In this document: piece after piece, positions 1-8,380 of the stretch
How positions within the stretch are numbered: the first letter of the stretch is position 1
Layout of the letters: each line of letters opens with the position of its first letter
Made by a program: the position numbers and the translations under genes
DNA from: Pseudoduganella namucuonensis
Lineage (GTDB): Bacteria > Pseudomonadota > Gammaproteobacteria > Burkholderiales > Burkholderiaceae_D
Length of the DNA: 64,000 nucleotides
Assembly: GCF_900116645.1 (NCBI RefSeq)
Contig: NZ_FPBO01000002.1
Location: 1-64,000 of the forward strand
Direction: 5' to 3'
Notes under the pieces: generated by a model
Told to the model about the DNA's origin: nothing
Seen by the model: only the letters and a program-made list of their open reading frames with translations
Database searches by the model: none

Positions 1-272
1 AAGCCCTTGCTACGGCAGTACTCCGCCAACTCGGTCGCGTTCAGCGCTGCCGTCTCCAGCACCACTGCAAACTTGTCTTCCGAGGTCCATTCCTCGGCAT
101 TTTTCCCACTACCTGGCACAGGTATTCCTTGATTACGAAGTTGACGGCGCCAAGTATAAAGGGTTTGCTCCGTGATCCCGCTCTCGCGGGCCAGCTCCGA
201 CACCAGCCGGTTTTGCGGCGGCATCATCTGCCGCAGTAGCGATTCTTTCCGTTCTGCTGAATACTGCCTCAC
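1..272 (-). CDS. IS3-family transposase OrfA, partial (C-terminal part outside window)
   Basis: This is the DNA-binding subunit of an IS3-type transposase, which normally acts with an OrfB DDE catalytic subunit. The visible product begins VRQYSAERKESLLRQMM and continues with ELARESGITEQTLYTWRRQL, a typical helix-turn-helix of the Tnp_1 group that recognises the element's terminal repeats. I chose the GTG at 272 because a purine-rich AAGAGAG lies just upstream and the product lines up with the family's usual N-terminus. The frame is open to the window edge, so OrfB and the other IS end should lie to the left. Whether the element is intact cannot be told from here. Confidence 0.75.
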   Translation of the reverse strand, partial: MRQYSAERKESLLRQMMPPQNRLVSELARESGITEQTLYTWRRQLRNQGIPVPGSGKNAEEWTSEDKFAVVLETAALNATELAEYCRSKG

Positions 273-338
273 ACGATCTCTCTTGCCCGCCCCCGATACG
301 TTTCTACTTCGTCAGGTGACGCGACAACTATTCTGACA
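1..338 (-). mobile_element. End of an IS3-type insertion sequence, cut by the window edge
   Basis: The first 272 bases encode the N-terminal part of an OrfA-type transposase on the minus strand. The about 65 bases upstream of its start hold a likely terminal repeat that begins with TGTCA (minus strand, 338 downward) and is rich in short GTCA/TGAC motifs. The outer boundary at 338 is an estimate, because the opposite end and any target-site duplication lie outside the window. Confidence 0.6.
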
Positions 339-563
339 CCGGGGGAACCTGAAGGGTATTGAAATCCTCCTGGCTCCGCTACAAGGACGATCAGTCAACT
401 GGTGATGAACTTACCCGCTACGGCGCGTAAGATTTTTTGCGTCCCGCGGCAACGTCCCCACCAAGGCCCTTGAGGCATCCGCACCGCACGTTCTTGCACA
501 GTATACAATTGCGGATTCCCAACAATAAGCCTGACAGCCCTGGCCCCGCCCTCACCAGCCATC
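339..563. other. Non-coding stretch between IS end and first chromosomal gene
   Basis: Short open frames exist on both strands but have no recognisable product or ribosome binding site. An AT-richer patch (GTATACAATT at 501-510) could hold the -10 element of a promoter for the genes starting at 564, but I see no convincing -35 at the right distance. Confidence 0.4.
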
Positions 564-1034
564 ATGACCGAACACTTGTTGCGCCCCTCCCTTGCAAACA
601 CCCGCACCGCAGCCGCCCTGTACTCGCCGCGCTCGAGCTTCCTGCTCGGCTTTTTCATGGGGCCGCTGCCGCTGATACTCTACAGCGCCCTCAATTCGAT
701 CCGCCTCAAACGCGCGGTTGACATGGTCGCCTATGCCATCGCGCTGGCCGTATTCAGTGCACTGGTCTATACCTCGTTCATGGACCAGCGCCCCGCTGCG
801 CTAGTCTGGATCAACGCACAGCTGGGCGAAGGCACGTCGATGCGCGGCGCGGCGCGCATCCTGGCTATCGTGCTATGGGGCTGCTTTTACCTGATGCATC
901 GAAAGGAACACCGTTCGGCCGACCTGTTCGGCGAGAGGCCTTCGCCATGGATCGCCGCCATCGGCTGTGCCGTCGCCGGCAGCGGCCTGCTGTACGGAAT
1001 CAGCTTCCTTTTCATTACCTTCCTCCAAAAATGA
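564..1034 (+). CDS. Small integral membrane protein of unknown function
   Basis: This 156-residue protein has about four hydrophobic segments (near residues 26-46, 52-72, 97-116 and 128-152) separated by short charged loops, so it is an integral inner-membrane protein. I do not recognise a family. It is the first of three genes that overlap tightly: its TGA (1032-1034) overlaps the ATG (1031) of the next gene in an ATGA arrangement, which normally means translational coupling. The downstream partners are a TPR protein with C-terminal membrane helices and a TPR-AAA+ ATPase. The job is therefore probably as the membrane part of a complex with them, which is inference from context only. Confidence 0.7.
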   Translation: MTEHLLRPSLANTRTAAALYSPRSSFLLGFFMGPLPLILYSALNSIRLKRAVDMVAYAIALAVFSALVYTSFMDQRPAALVWINAQLGEGTSMRGAARILAIVLWGCFYLMHRKEHRSADLFGERPSPWIAAIGCAVAGSGLLYGISFLFITFLQK

Positions 1035-1924
1035 ATGACACGATCGCACTGTCTGCGCACGACTACCGGGTACGTATCGAGGGCCTGATCGAGCGCCGCC
1101 GCTTTTCGCAGGCGAGCGCACTGCTAGGCGAAGCGCTGGCCAACTTCCCTGACGACAGCGAGCTGCTGCATTCGGCCGCCACCATCGACTATCACAACGA
1201 GAACCACGAGGCGTCCTTGCACACGCTGCAGCAGTTGCTGGTCCGCGCGCCCAAGCATCTCAATGGCCGCTACCTGCTGGTGGGTGTGCACGAGGCGCGC
1301 GAGGACTGGCCGCAGGCCGAAGCCGTCCTGCTCGACTTGCTGCACGACTACCCGGAATCGTCGCCCCTGTATGCGCGCTATGCGATGCTGATGTACCGCA
1401 CGCAACAAATCGACAAGGCCATGGAACTGGCCCGCGAGGCGCTCCGCCTCGATCCCGAGGACGACGGCGCGCTGGCGGCGACGATGATCGGCGACCTGAT
1501 CGACGGCCGCAAAGGCGATGAACGCAACAGCCTCGCCGCGCTGATGATGAAGCACCCGGAGGACATGGTCACGGCACGACTGCTGATCGTCCACCTCATC
1601 AACCGCGGCCGCTACTGGTCGGCAAAACGCATCGCCATCGAGCTCCTGAAGGCCCGGCCCGATTCGCGCGAAGCGCTGGAACTGGTGGTCGAGATCGAAG
1701 CGCTGTGCCACTGGAGCGTCGTTCCCCTCTGGCCGCTGAACCGCTGGGGCACCGCCGCCACGATCACGCTGTGGATAGGCTGGATACTGGTGTATAAGCT
1801 GCTGCGCAGCTACGCGCCGCAGGTATCCGACATCGCCGCCACCCTCATCCTCGCTTATTGCGTCTATTCCTGGGTTTATCCCTTCCTGCTCAGGCGCTGG
1901 CTTAAACGCCGCGCCGGTCTTTGA
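1031..1924 (+). CDS. Tetratricopeptide-repeat protein with C-terminal membrane helices
   Basis: The 297-residue product starts MNDTIALSAHDYR; the frame is open further upstream, but that part is the shadow of the preceding gene. Residues from about 15 to 220 form helical TPR-like repeats (for example SPLYARYAMLMYRTQQIDKA followed by MELAREALRLDPEDDGAL), a protein-interaction scaffold. Residues about 232-290 hold two hydrophobic segments that would tether the scaffold to the inner membrane with the repeats in the cytoplasm. It overlaps the preceding membrane-protein gene by 4 bases and its stop touches the start region of the AAA+ ATPase gene, so the three are almost certainly one operon. No enzymatic motif is visible. 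Confidence 0.75.
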   Translation: MNDTIALSAHDYRVRIEGLIERRRFSQASALLGEALANFPDDSELLHSAATIDYHNENHEASLHTLQQLLVRAPKHLNGRYLLVGVHEAREDWPQAEAVLLDLLHDYPESSPLYARYAMLMYRTQQIDKAMELAREALRLDPEDDGALAATMIGDLIDGRKGDERNSLAALMMKHPEDMVTARLLIVHLINRGRYWSAKRIAIELLKARPDSREALELVVEIEALCHWSVVPLWPLNRWGTAATITLWIGWILVYKLLRSYAPQVSDIAATLILAYCVYSWVYPFLLRRWLKRRAGL

Positions 1925-1929
1925 TCGCC

Positions 1930-3156
1930 ATGTGCATGTCACGCGAAGAACTCGAACAAGCCCTGCTGGGCGACCCTTTCAATACCGCCATCCGCCTCGA
2001 CTACGCGGCCTTGCTGCTGGCCGCGTCCGACGCGGCGGCGGCCCTGCAGCAATACGAACTGTCCACGCGCCAGCAGGCCGATGCCCCGGCCTTGGTTGGC
2101 ATGGCGCGCGCCCTGCTCGCGCTCGATCGCCGCAACGACGCGTTGAGCGCCTATGCCCGCGCGCGTCAGCAAAGCGGATTTGTCGCCGACCCCGCCCTCG
2201 ATCAGCTGTCCCAGACCGCGCGCCATGGCGGCGCGCCGGCGCTGTCGCTGATCGCCGGCACAGACAAAGTGGTTCCCCTCAAACCGCAGGCCGAACGTAC
2301 CGTGCGTTTCGAGGACGTGGGCGGCATGGCGGCGCTGAAGAAATCGCTGCGCCTGCACATCATCGAGCCCTTCCTGCGCCCGTCCCTGTTTGCCCGCTTC
2401 AAGAAGGACGGCGGCGGCGGCATCCTGCTGTATGGCCCGCCCGGCTGCGGCAAGACTATGATTGCGCGCGCCATCGCCAGCGAATGCAATGCGAGCTTCC
2501 TGTCGGTCGGCATCAGCGACGTGCTCAATATGTGGATGGGCGAAAGCGAGCGCAATCTGGCCCAGCTGTTCGAGAAGGCGCGCGCGCAAAAGCCCTGCGT
2601 GCTGTTCTTCGATGAACTCGACGCTCTGGCCTTTTCACGCTCAAAAGCGCAGAGCGAACATAGCCGCACCATCGTCAATGAATTCCTGGCCCAGCTGGAC
2701 GGCTTCGAGCGCAACAACCGCGACGTGCTCTTCCTCGGCGCGACGAATATGCCGTGGGATGTGGACGCCGCGATGAAACGGCCCGGCCGCTTCTCGCGCC
2801 AGATATTCGTGCCACCACCCGACCTCGAGGCGCGCCGCCATATCATCGACATCAAGCTGCGCGAAGTGCCGACCGAAGGCATCGACGCCGAGGCCCTGGC
2901 CAAGGCCACCGAGCAGTTCTCCGGCGCCGACATTGATGGCCTGATCGACCTGGCAAAGGAAAGCGCCATCCACGACATCATCGCAGGCCATCCGGAACGG
3001 CCGATCAACGCCGCCGACTTCACCTTCGCGCTCGACGAATGCCAACCCTCGACGATCGAATGGCTCAAGACGGCACGCAACCTGGTGCGCTACGCAGGCA
3101 GCGACGCGAGCTACCGCGACGTCGAGAAATACCTGAAGCAGGCCAAGCTGCTCTAG
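1930..3156 (+). CDS. TPR-containing AAA+ ATPase (spastin/CDC48-like module)
   Basis: The N-terminal about 95 residues are TPR-like helices and the rest is one AAA+ module. Walker A is GPPGCGKT (about residues 169-176), Walker B is CVLFFDEL (about 223-230), and the second region of homology with the arginine fingers is in GATNMPWDVDAAMKRPGRFSR's C-terminal half. The sequence preceding Walker A (VRFEDVGGMAALKKSL) is the classical-clade signature shared by CDC48, FtsH and katanin-type ATPases, which use ATP to remodel or extract proteins. No protease domain or membrane helix is present, so it is likely a soluble unfoldase docking on the two membrane partners upstream. Possible starts are TTG 1921, ATG 1930 and ATG 1936; none has a strong ribosome binding site. 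Confidence 0.8.
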   Translation: MCMSREELEQALLGDPFNTAIRLDYAALLLAASDAAAALQQYELSTRQQADAPALVGMARALLALDRRNDALSAYARARQQSGFVADPALDQLSQTARHGGAPALSLIAGTDKVVPLKPQAERTVRFEDVGGMAALKKSLRLHIIEPFLRPSLFARFKKDGGGGILLYGPPGCGKTMIARAIASECNASFLSVGISDVLNMWMGESERNLAQLFEKARAQKPCVLFFDELDALAFSRSKAQSEHSRTIVNEFLAQLDGFERNNRDVLFLGATNMPWDVDAAMKRPGRFSRQIFVPPPDLEARRHIIDIKLREVPTEGIDAEALAKATEQFSGADIDGLIDLAKESAIHDIIAGHPERPINAADFTFALDECQPSTIEWLKTARNLVRYAGSDASYRDVEKYLKQAKLL

Positions 3157-3214
3157 CGCTTGTCGCCCAACGACATCCGGCGCGCAAGCCTTTTTCGTTC
3201 CCATACAAAGCGGC

Positions 3215-4306
<1,092 letters not shown>

Positions 4307-4308
4307 GC

Positions 4309-5439
4309 TCACTCCTCGCTGAAGGTGGTGACCGTCATGGTTTGGTTGTGCAGCTCGCAACGCGTCAGCGCGCTGTGCGGCGCGATCTCGCCATAGGAAT
4401 AGAATCCGGCCAGCATGGCGCCCGCCCCCAGCACCTCGGCCACGCCCTCCACCTCCTCCTCGATGCGCTGCTGCAGGACCAGCTTGCGGCCGATGCAGCT
4501 GACCAGGATGGCCAGTTCCGGCGCGGCCCCGTCGAGCTGGCTGCGGTTGTCCTCGGCGGCGGCGATGGCGCCGTCCACCAGGCGGTTGAAATTCGCCTTC
4601 ATCAGTTGCGCGAAGGCGCCGACCGGCATGTCGCCTGCGAAGGTCATGCACTGCCGCTCCTCGTCTATGCCCAGGATGGTCCGCACCACATAGGTGTCGG
4701 AATCCGGCAGGTGCAGCGCCAGCGGGAACAGCAGCGCCGAGGACGGCAGGCGGTCCGCCTGGCTGCCCAGGTAGGTCTTGTACAAGGTCAGCGCCGATTC
4801 GCCGTCGAGATCGAACAGCACATTGCCCTCGGCGCGGCTGATGCGCCGCTCGGGACCGAAGGTGTCCCAACCGCCCACGGAGCCGCAGCCCACCCGCAAC
4901 CGGTCGCCGTAGAAGCCGATCGCCGCGATCTGCCGCGGCGCCGCCGGCGCGTTGGCCAGCACCACCGTGGCGCCGAAATCCGCGCCGTCGCCGGCCAGGC
5001 CGCCGGTCACGTTGACGCCGGCCGGCAGCGTGGCGCGCAAGCCCTGCACCAGCTCGCTGCCGTTGACGGCCAGGCCGTCGGAAAACACCAGCACGTGGCG
5101 CAGCCGGTCGCCGAGCAGCTGGTGGATCAAGGCCTCGCCCGCGTGGCGGCTGTCAGCCGCCGAGTCGAGCTGCGCCGCCACGATCCTCACGCGGGTGCCG
5201 GCGAAACGCACCGCCGTCAAGACGATGCTGTCGTCGCGCACTTCCGTGCCGCGGATTTCACCGGCGGTGCTGCAGCCGGCGATCAGCGCCGCCGGGCAGG
5301 CCAGGCGCAGCATGGGGAACAGCGCGGGGTCCTGAAGCAAGCGGCGGGCGCCGAACACCAGCAGCAGGTCGGCATCGTCCGGCAATCGCAGGCCGTCCAG
5401 GGCCGCGACTCGAGTGATGTGAAACTGGGTGATCCGCAT
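4309..5439 (-). CDS. FIST-domain sensory protein (FIST-N plus FIST-C)
   Basis: The 376-residue protein matches the FIST N and FIST C sensory architecture. N-terminal features include a GCSTAGEI segment and a VTGGLAGDG segment typical of FIST-N, and the C-terminal half has the FIST-C signatures AGDMPVGAFAQLM and LAGFYSYGEIAP. FIST proteins are proposed to bind small ligands such as amino acids and to pass the signal to kinases or cyclases. The kinase gene starts two bases after its stop, so both proteins should be made together. There is no signal peptide, so sensing is cytoplasmic. Start ATG 5439 is the first in-frame start consistent with the domain. Confidence 0.87.
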   Translation of the reverse strand: MRITQFHITRVAALDGLRLPDDADLLLVFGARRLLQDPALFPMLRLACPAALIAGCSTAGEIRGTEVRDDSIVLTAVRFAGTRVRIVAAQLDSAADSRHAGEALIHQLLGDRLRHVLVFSDGLAVNGSELVQGLRATLPAGVNVTGGLAGDGADFGATVVLANAPAAPRQIAAIGFYGDRLRVGCGSVGGWDTFGPERRISRAEGNVLFDLDGESALTLYKTYLGSQADRLPSSALLFPLALHLPDSDTYVVRTILGIDEERQCMTFAGDMPVGAFAQLMKANFNRLVDGAIAAAEDNRSQLDGAAPELAILVSCIGRKLVLQQRIEEEVEGVAEVLGAGAMLAGFYSYGEIAPHSALTRCELHNQTMTVTTFSEE

Positions 5440-5720
5440 ATTGAGTCTCCGTCGGCAACATCGTCAGGCGATAGTAGCACTCCGGCACACCCGCGGAAAA
5501 CCAATCCCTCTCGATTAAGGTGCGGCGCGCACCGGCATGGTGATAATCCGTGCAATAAAACAAACAAATCCGCCATAAGGTGGTGCGTTTCATTGTTATC
5601 TTATTTGAGAATATCGATCATCCGAACAATCAATTTTCAAATATCAAAAGACCACGGTATATTCAAATCGAAACAAGGCTTCTTTATTCCCATCGATTAC
5701 TTTATTTACTGGAGGTTCCC
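5440..5720. other. AT-rich intergenic region between divergent genes
   Basis: This 281-base region separates the FIST gene (minus) from the TonB-like gene (plus) and must hold both promoters. It is clearly more AT-rich than the genes around it from about 5540 onward. I see no gene, repeat or clear RNA in it. A strong ribosome binding site GGAGG is at 5711-5715 for the plus-strand gene. Confidence 0.5.
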
Positions 5721-6074
5721 ATGTCCGCCCATACGCGCGCCATCGCCACTATGTCGTCTTTGCTGATTTCCCTATCCGCCGGCCACGCGCTGGCGGCCGA
5801 CGCGGACACGCGTTCCGCGCAAGGCACCTGCGCAACGCCGGTGTTTCCGGGCGCCTGGCAGAAGGAGGACATAGAGGGCAACGCCAGGATCGGCGTGCTG
5901 GTCGGCGCCGATGGCAATGTCCTGGAAAGCAAATTGCTCGAATCCAGCGGATATAAGGAGCTGGACAAGGCATCGCTGCGGGCCAGCAAAAAATGCACAT
6001 TCAAGCCGGCCGCCAAAACCGGCGATTTGGCGCCAAACTGGGTCCGGGTTAAATACAGCTGGGTGCTTAAATAA
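5721..6074 (+). CDS. Periplasmic TonB C-terminal-domain protein (orphan, short)
   Basis: The 117-residue product has a signal peptide ending near LAADADT and then a compact domain with the TonB C-terminal pattern: WQKEDIEGNARIGVLVGADG, then a hydrophilic GYKELDKASLRASKKCTFKPA stretch and a final VKYSWVLK strand. In full-length TonB this domain contacts the TonB box of outer-membrane receptors, but this protein lacks the proline-rich spacer and the N-terminal membrane anchor seen in working TonBs. Two cysteines (in GTCATP and KKCTF) could form a disulfide. Start 5721 is chosen because GGAGG lies 6 bases upstream. Energy transduction itself is doubtful; a periplasmic binding role is possible. 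Confidence 0.75.
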   Translation: MSAHTRAIATMSSLLISLSAGHALAADADTRSAQGTCATPVFPGAWQKEDIEGNARIGVLVGADGNVLESKLLESSGYKELDKASLRASKKCTFKPAAKTGDLAPNWVRVKYSWVLK

Positions 6075-6146
6075 ATACCCGCCGGCTTGTTCTTGTTCAA
6101 AACAATGTGACAAAGCGTGACTTTTCCAATAGGAAAAATCTTTATA

Positions 6147-6180
6147 GTGGTGCCTTTCAATACGATATTGGGAGCACCAC
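6147..6180 (+). promoter_or_regulatory. Inverted repeat abutting a GTG start
   Basis: GTGGTGC (6147-6153) and GCACCAC (6174-6180) are perfect inverted repeats. The second arm ends directly before the GTG start at 6181, and the ribosome binding site GGGAG lies between the arms and the start. The transcript could fold to hide the start, or the DNA could be an operator. A second small repeat (TTTTCC-AATA-GGAAAA, about 6122-6135) lies just upstream. Confidence 0.4.
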
Positions 6181-6939
6181 GTGACATCGAAATTCCGCCC
6201 GACCGCCGCCATGGCCGCCGTCGTGGCCTGCCTGTTCATGCCAACGGCCGGCGCGGCCGAGCGCAGCTACGCCATCCTGTCGCTGGCGGGCGACAGCATC
6301 ACCACGGTGCTGGAACGGCCGCAGACCGGCAGCAAGATCGACCAGAACGAGAAGACCCTGGTGCCCATCGCCGACAAGGTGTTCGACGAGGCGGCGATCC
6401 AGGCCATCAACGCCGCCATCAAAAAGCGGGAGCCGGACGCGAAGACGGTGCTGCTGCTGACGCCGGACCCCGGCCTGTACAAGGCGCAAAACGCCATGTT
6501 CGAGTCGCCGTCGTCGACCGCCGACGACCGCACCTTCCTCAAAAGCCTGCTGACCAACCGCGCCGTCACGCACCTGGTGCTGGTGACCAAGGCGCGCGCC
6601 GAGGCCGACATCTGGATCAGCGACATTCCCGTCAGCACCGGGCGCATCGAGGGCCTGGGCTATTACATGAACAACAGCATCCGCATCAGGAACACCGAGA
6701 CCGGCGGCCACGGCACCGGCATCCTGGCGCCGTTCGCCTATGTGAAGGTGCGCCTGATCGACGCGGCCACGCTGAACGTGGTGGACGAGGTGGTGCAGAA
6801 GAAGGCCAGCCCGGTCGGCAACCACACCGGAGAAAGCCGCGCCTCCTGGGACGTGCTGACCTCGGCCCAGAAGATCGACTACCTGAACAGCCGCTTGAAG
6901 GAAGCCGTGGCCGAGGCCGTGCCGCGCCTGATCAAATAA
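6181..6939 (+). CDS. Exported protein of unknown function
   Basis: The 252-residue product begins at GTG 6181 (GGGAG ribosome binding site) with a signal peptide (VACLFMPTAGAAERSY), so it is exported. The mature part contains no cysteine-based lipobox and no catalytic motif that I recognise. It has alternating strands and helices, including TVLLLTPDPGLYKAQNAMFE and THLVLVTKARAEADIWISD, and ends with an amphipathic helix (LNSRLKEAVAEAVPRLIK). It follows the TonB-like gene by about 100 bases in the same direction but has its own upstream palindromes, so it may be transcribed separately. I cannot assign a function. Confidence 0.65.
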   Translation: MTSKFRPTAAMAAVVACLFMPTAGAAERSYAILSLAGDSITTVLERPQTGSKIDQNEKTLVPIADKVFDEAAIQAINAAIKKREPDAKTVLLLTPDPGLYKAQNAMFESPSSTADDRTFLKSLLTNRAVTHLVLVTKARAEADIWISDIPVSTGRIEGLGYYMNNSIRIRNTETGGHGTGILAPFAYVKVRLIDAATLNVVDEVVQKKASPVGNHTGESRASWDVLTSAQKIDYLNSRLKEAVAEAVPRLIK

Positions 6940-6948
6940 GGCGCCGCG

Positions 6949-8310
6949 TCAGGCGCCCACTCCCCGCCAGCTGGTCATCCTGTGGCCGCGCAGGGCGTAG
7001 AACAGGATCAGCGCGTAGCAGGGCAGCATCACCCAATACGCCCCTTGGGGCGTGTAGGCGTCCGACATCCGGCCATACAGGATGGGCAGCAGGGCCCCGC
7101 CCGCGATGCCCATGATGAGCAGGGCCGAACCGCTGGCGGTGTATGGCCCCAGGCCCTGCAGGGCCAGCGGCCAGATCGCCGGCCACACCAGCGCGTTCGC
7201 CAGCCCCAGCAGCGCCAGGCACATGACCGTGTCCGGCAGCGCGGGCACGCCGGCCCAGCCCAGCAGCACCTGCGACAAGGCGGTGCCGGTGGGCGAGCCC
7301 GTCACCACGCCCAGGGTGCAGGCGATGCCGCCCAGCGCCGAGACCAGCAGCGCGTCCCTCTGCGACAGGAAACGGGGGATGGCCAGCGCCCCGATCGCGT
7401 AGCCCAGCACCATGAAGCCCATCGTGTACGAGGTCAGCACGCCGAAATTGACGACCTCGAGCTGGCGGCCGTACAGCCCGATGGTGTCGCCGGCGATGAC
7501 CTCGACCCCGACATAGGCGAACAGCGCCAGCGCCCCCAGCACCAGTTGCGGGAACTGGAACACGCCGAAGCGCCGGGTGGCGTTCCCCCCCCCGCCGTCG
7601 CCGCCGTCGCGCTCCTGCGCGATCTCGCCCAGGCCCGACCAGCGCACCAGCAGCATCACCAGCAGCAGGCCGCCCGCCATGACCGCGTACGGCATCACCA
7701 GCCGCGCCGACAATTCCGCCCGCAGGGCCGCCCTGCCCGCCTGGTCCAGCGCGGCGATGGCGGCGTCCGAGTGACCGCCGATGCCGGACAGGATCAGCGA
7801 CGAGAACACCAGCGGCACCACCACGCCGGCGCCCTTGTTGAACAGGCCCATGATGCTGATGCGCATGGCGGCGCTGTCGCGCGGCCCGATGCAGACGATG
7901 TAGGGATTGATCGCGGTCTGCATCAAGGTCATGCCGCTGGCCAGCGTGAACAGCGCCAGCAGGAACAGGCCGTAGTAGCTGGTGCGCGCGGCCGGAATGA
8001 ACAGCAGCGCGCCCAGCGCCATCACGCCCAGGCCCAGCATCATGCCGTTCTTGTAGCCGACCCGGCCCAACACGGCGGCCGCCGGCAGCGCCATCACCGT
8101 GTAGGCGATGTAGAACGCGAAGGTCACCCACAGCGCCTGGAAATTGTTCAGGTCGCAGACGATTTTCAGGAAGGGGATCAGCGAGCCGTTCAGCCAGGTC
8201 ACAAAGCCCAGTATGAAGAACATCAGGCCGATGAACAGCATGGCCACGACCACGCTCCTGGTCGAAGCGGCCTCTCGCGCCGGTTCAACGCGTTGTAGTT
8301 TTTGATTCAT
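6949..8310 (-). CDS. Sugar:H+ symporter of the FGHS family (MFS)
   Basis: This 453-residue carrier has 12 predicted membrane segments and resembles the fucose/glucose/galactose:H+ symporters (FucP and GluP types). Signatures include GFVTWLNGSLIPFLK near the N-terminus, FAFYIAYTVMALPAA in segment 2, GMTLMQTAINPYI in segment 4 and GLFNKGAGVV before segment 5. It would import a monosaccharide across the inner membrane. It is the last gene of a minus-strand set with a TonB receptor and binding proteins, which fits a pathway in which the receptor brings an oligosaccharide or sugar into the periplasm and this protein takes it into the cytoplasm. The substrate cannot be read from the sequence. Confidence 0.85.
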   Translation of the reverse strand: MNQKLQRVEPAREAASTRSVVVAMLFIGLMFFILGFVTWLNGSLIPFLKIVCDLNNFQALWVTFAFYIAYTVMALPAAAVLGRVGYKNGMMLGLGVMALGALLFIPAARTSYYGLFLLALFTLASGMTLMQTAINPYIVCIGPRDSAAMRISIMGLFNKGAGVVVPLVFSSLILSGIGGHSDAAIAALDQAGRAALRAELSARLVMPYAVMAGGLLLVMLLVRWSGLGEIAQERDGGDGGGGNATRRFGVFQFPQLVLGALALFAYVGVEVIAGDTIGLYGRQLEVVNFGVLTSYTMGFMVLGYAIGALAIPRFLSQRDALLVSALGGIACTLGVVTGSPTGTALSQVLLGWAGVPALPDTVMCLALLGLANALVWPAIWPLALQGLGPYTASGSALLIMGIAGGALLPILYGRMSDAYTPQGAYWVMLPCYALILFYALRGHRMTSWRGVGA

Positions 8311-8336
8311 TTTGCATCCGGGATGGGTCAGGGGAA

Positions 8337-8358
8337 GGCCTCCCCGGACGGGGAGGCC
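8337..8358 (-). other. Stem-loop between receptor and sugar-transporter genes
   Basis: GGCCTCCCC (8337-8345) and GGGGAGGCC (8350-8358) form a perfect 9-base-pair stem with a 4-base loop in the 70-base gap between the TonB receptor stop and the transporter start. There is no T-run, so it is more likely an mRNA-stability or partial-termination element than a full terminator. Confidence 0.5.
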
Positions 8359-8380
8359 CGATCGGCGGCGCCTCGGAGGC

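Noticed and set aside
437..721. Small Pro/Arg-rich open frame overlapping the first membrane gene
   Set aside because: It has no ribosome binding site or domain and lies in the wrong frame relative to the coupled genes.
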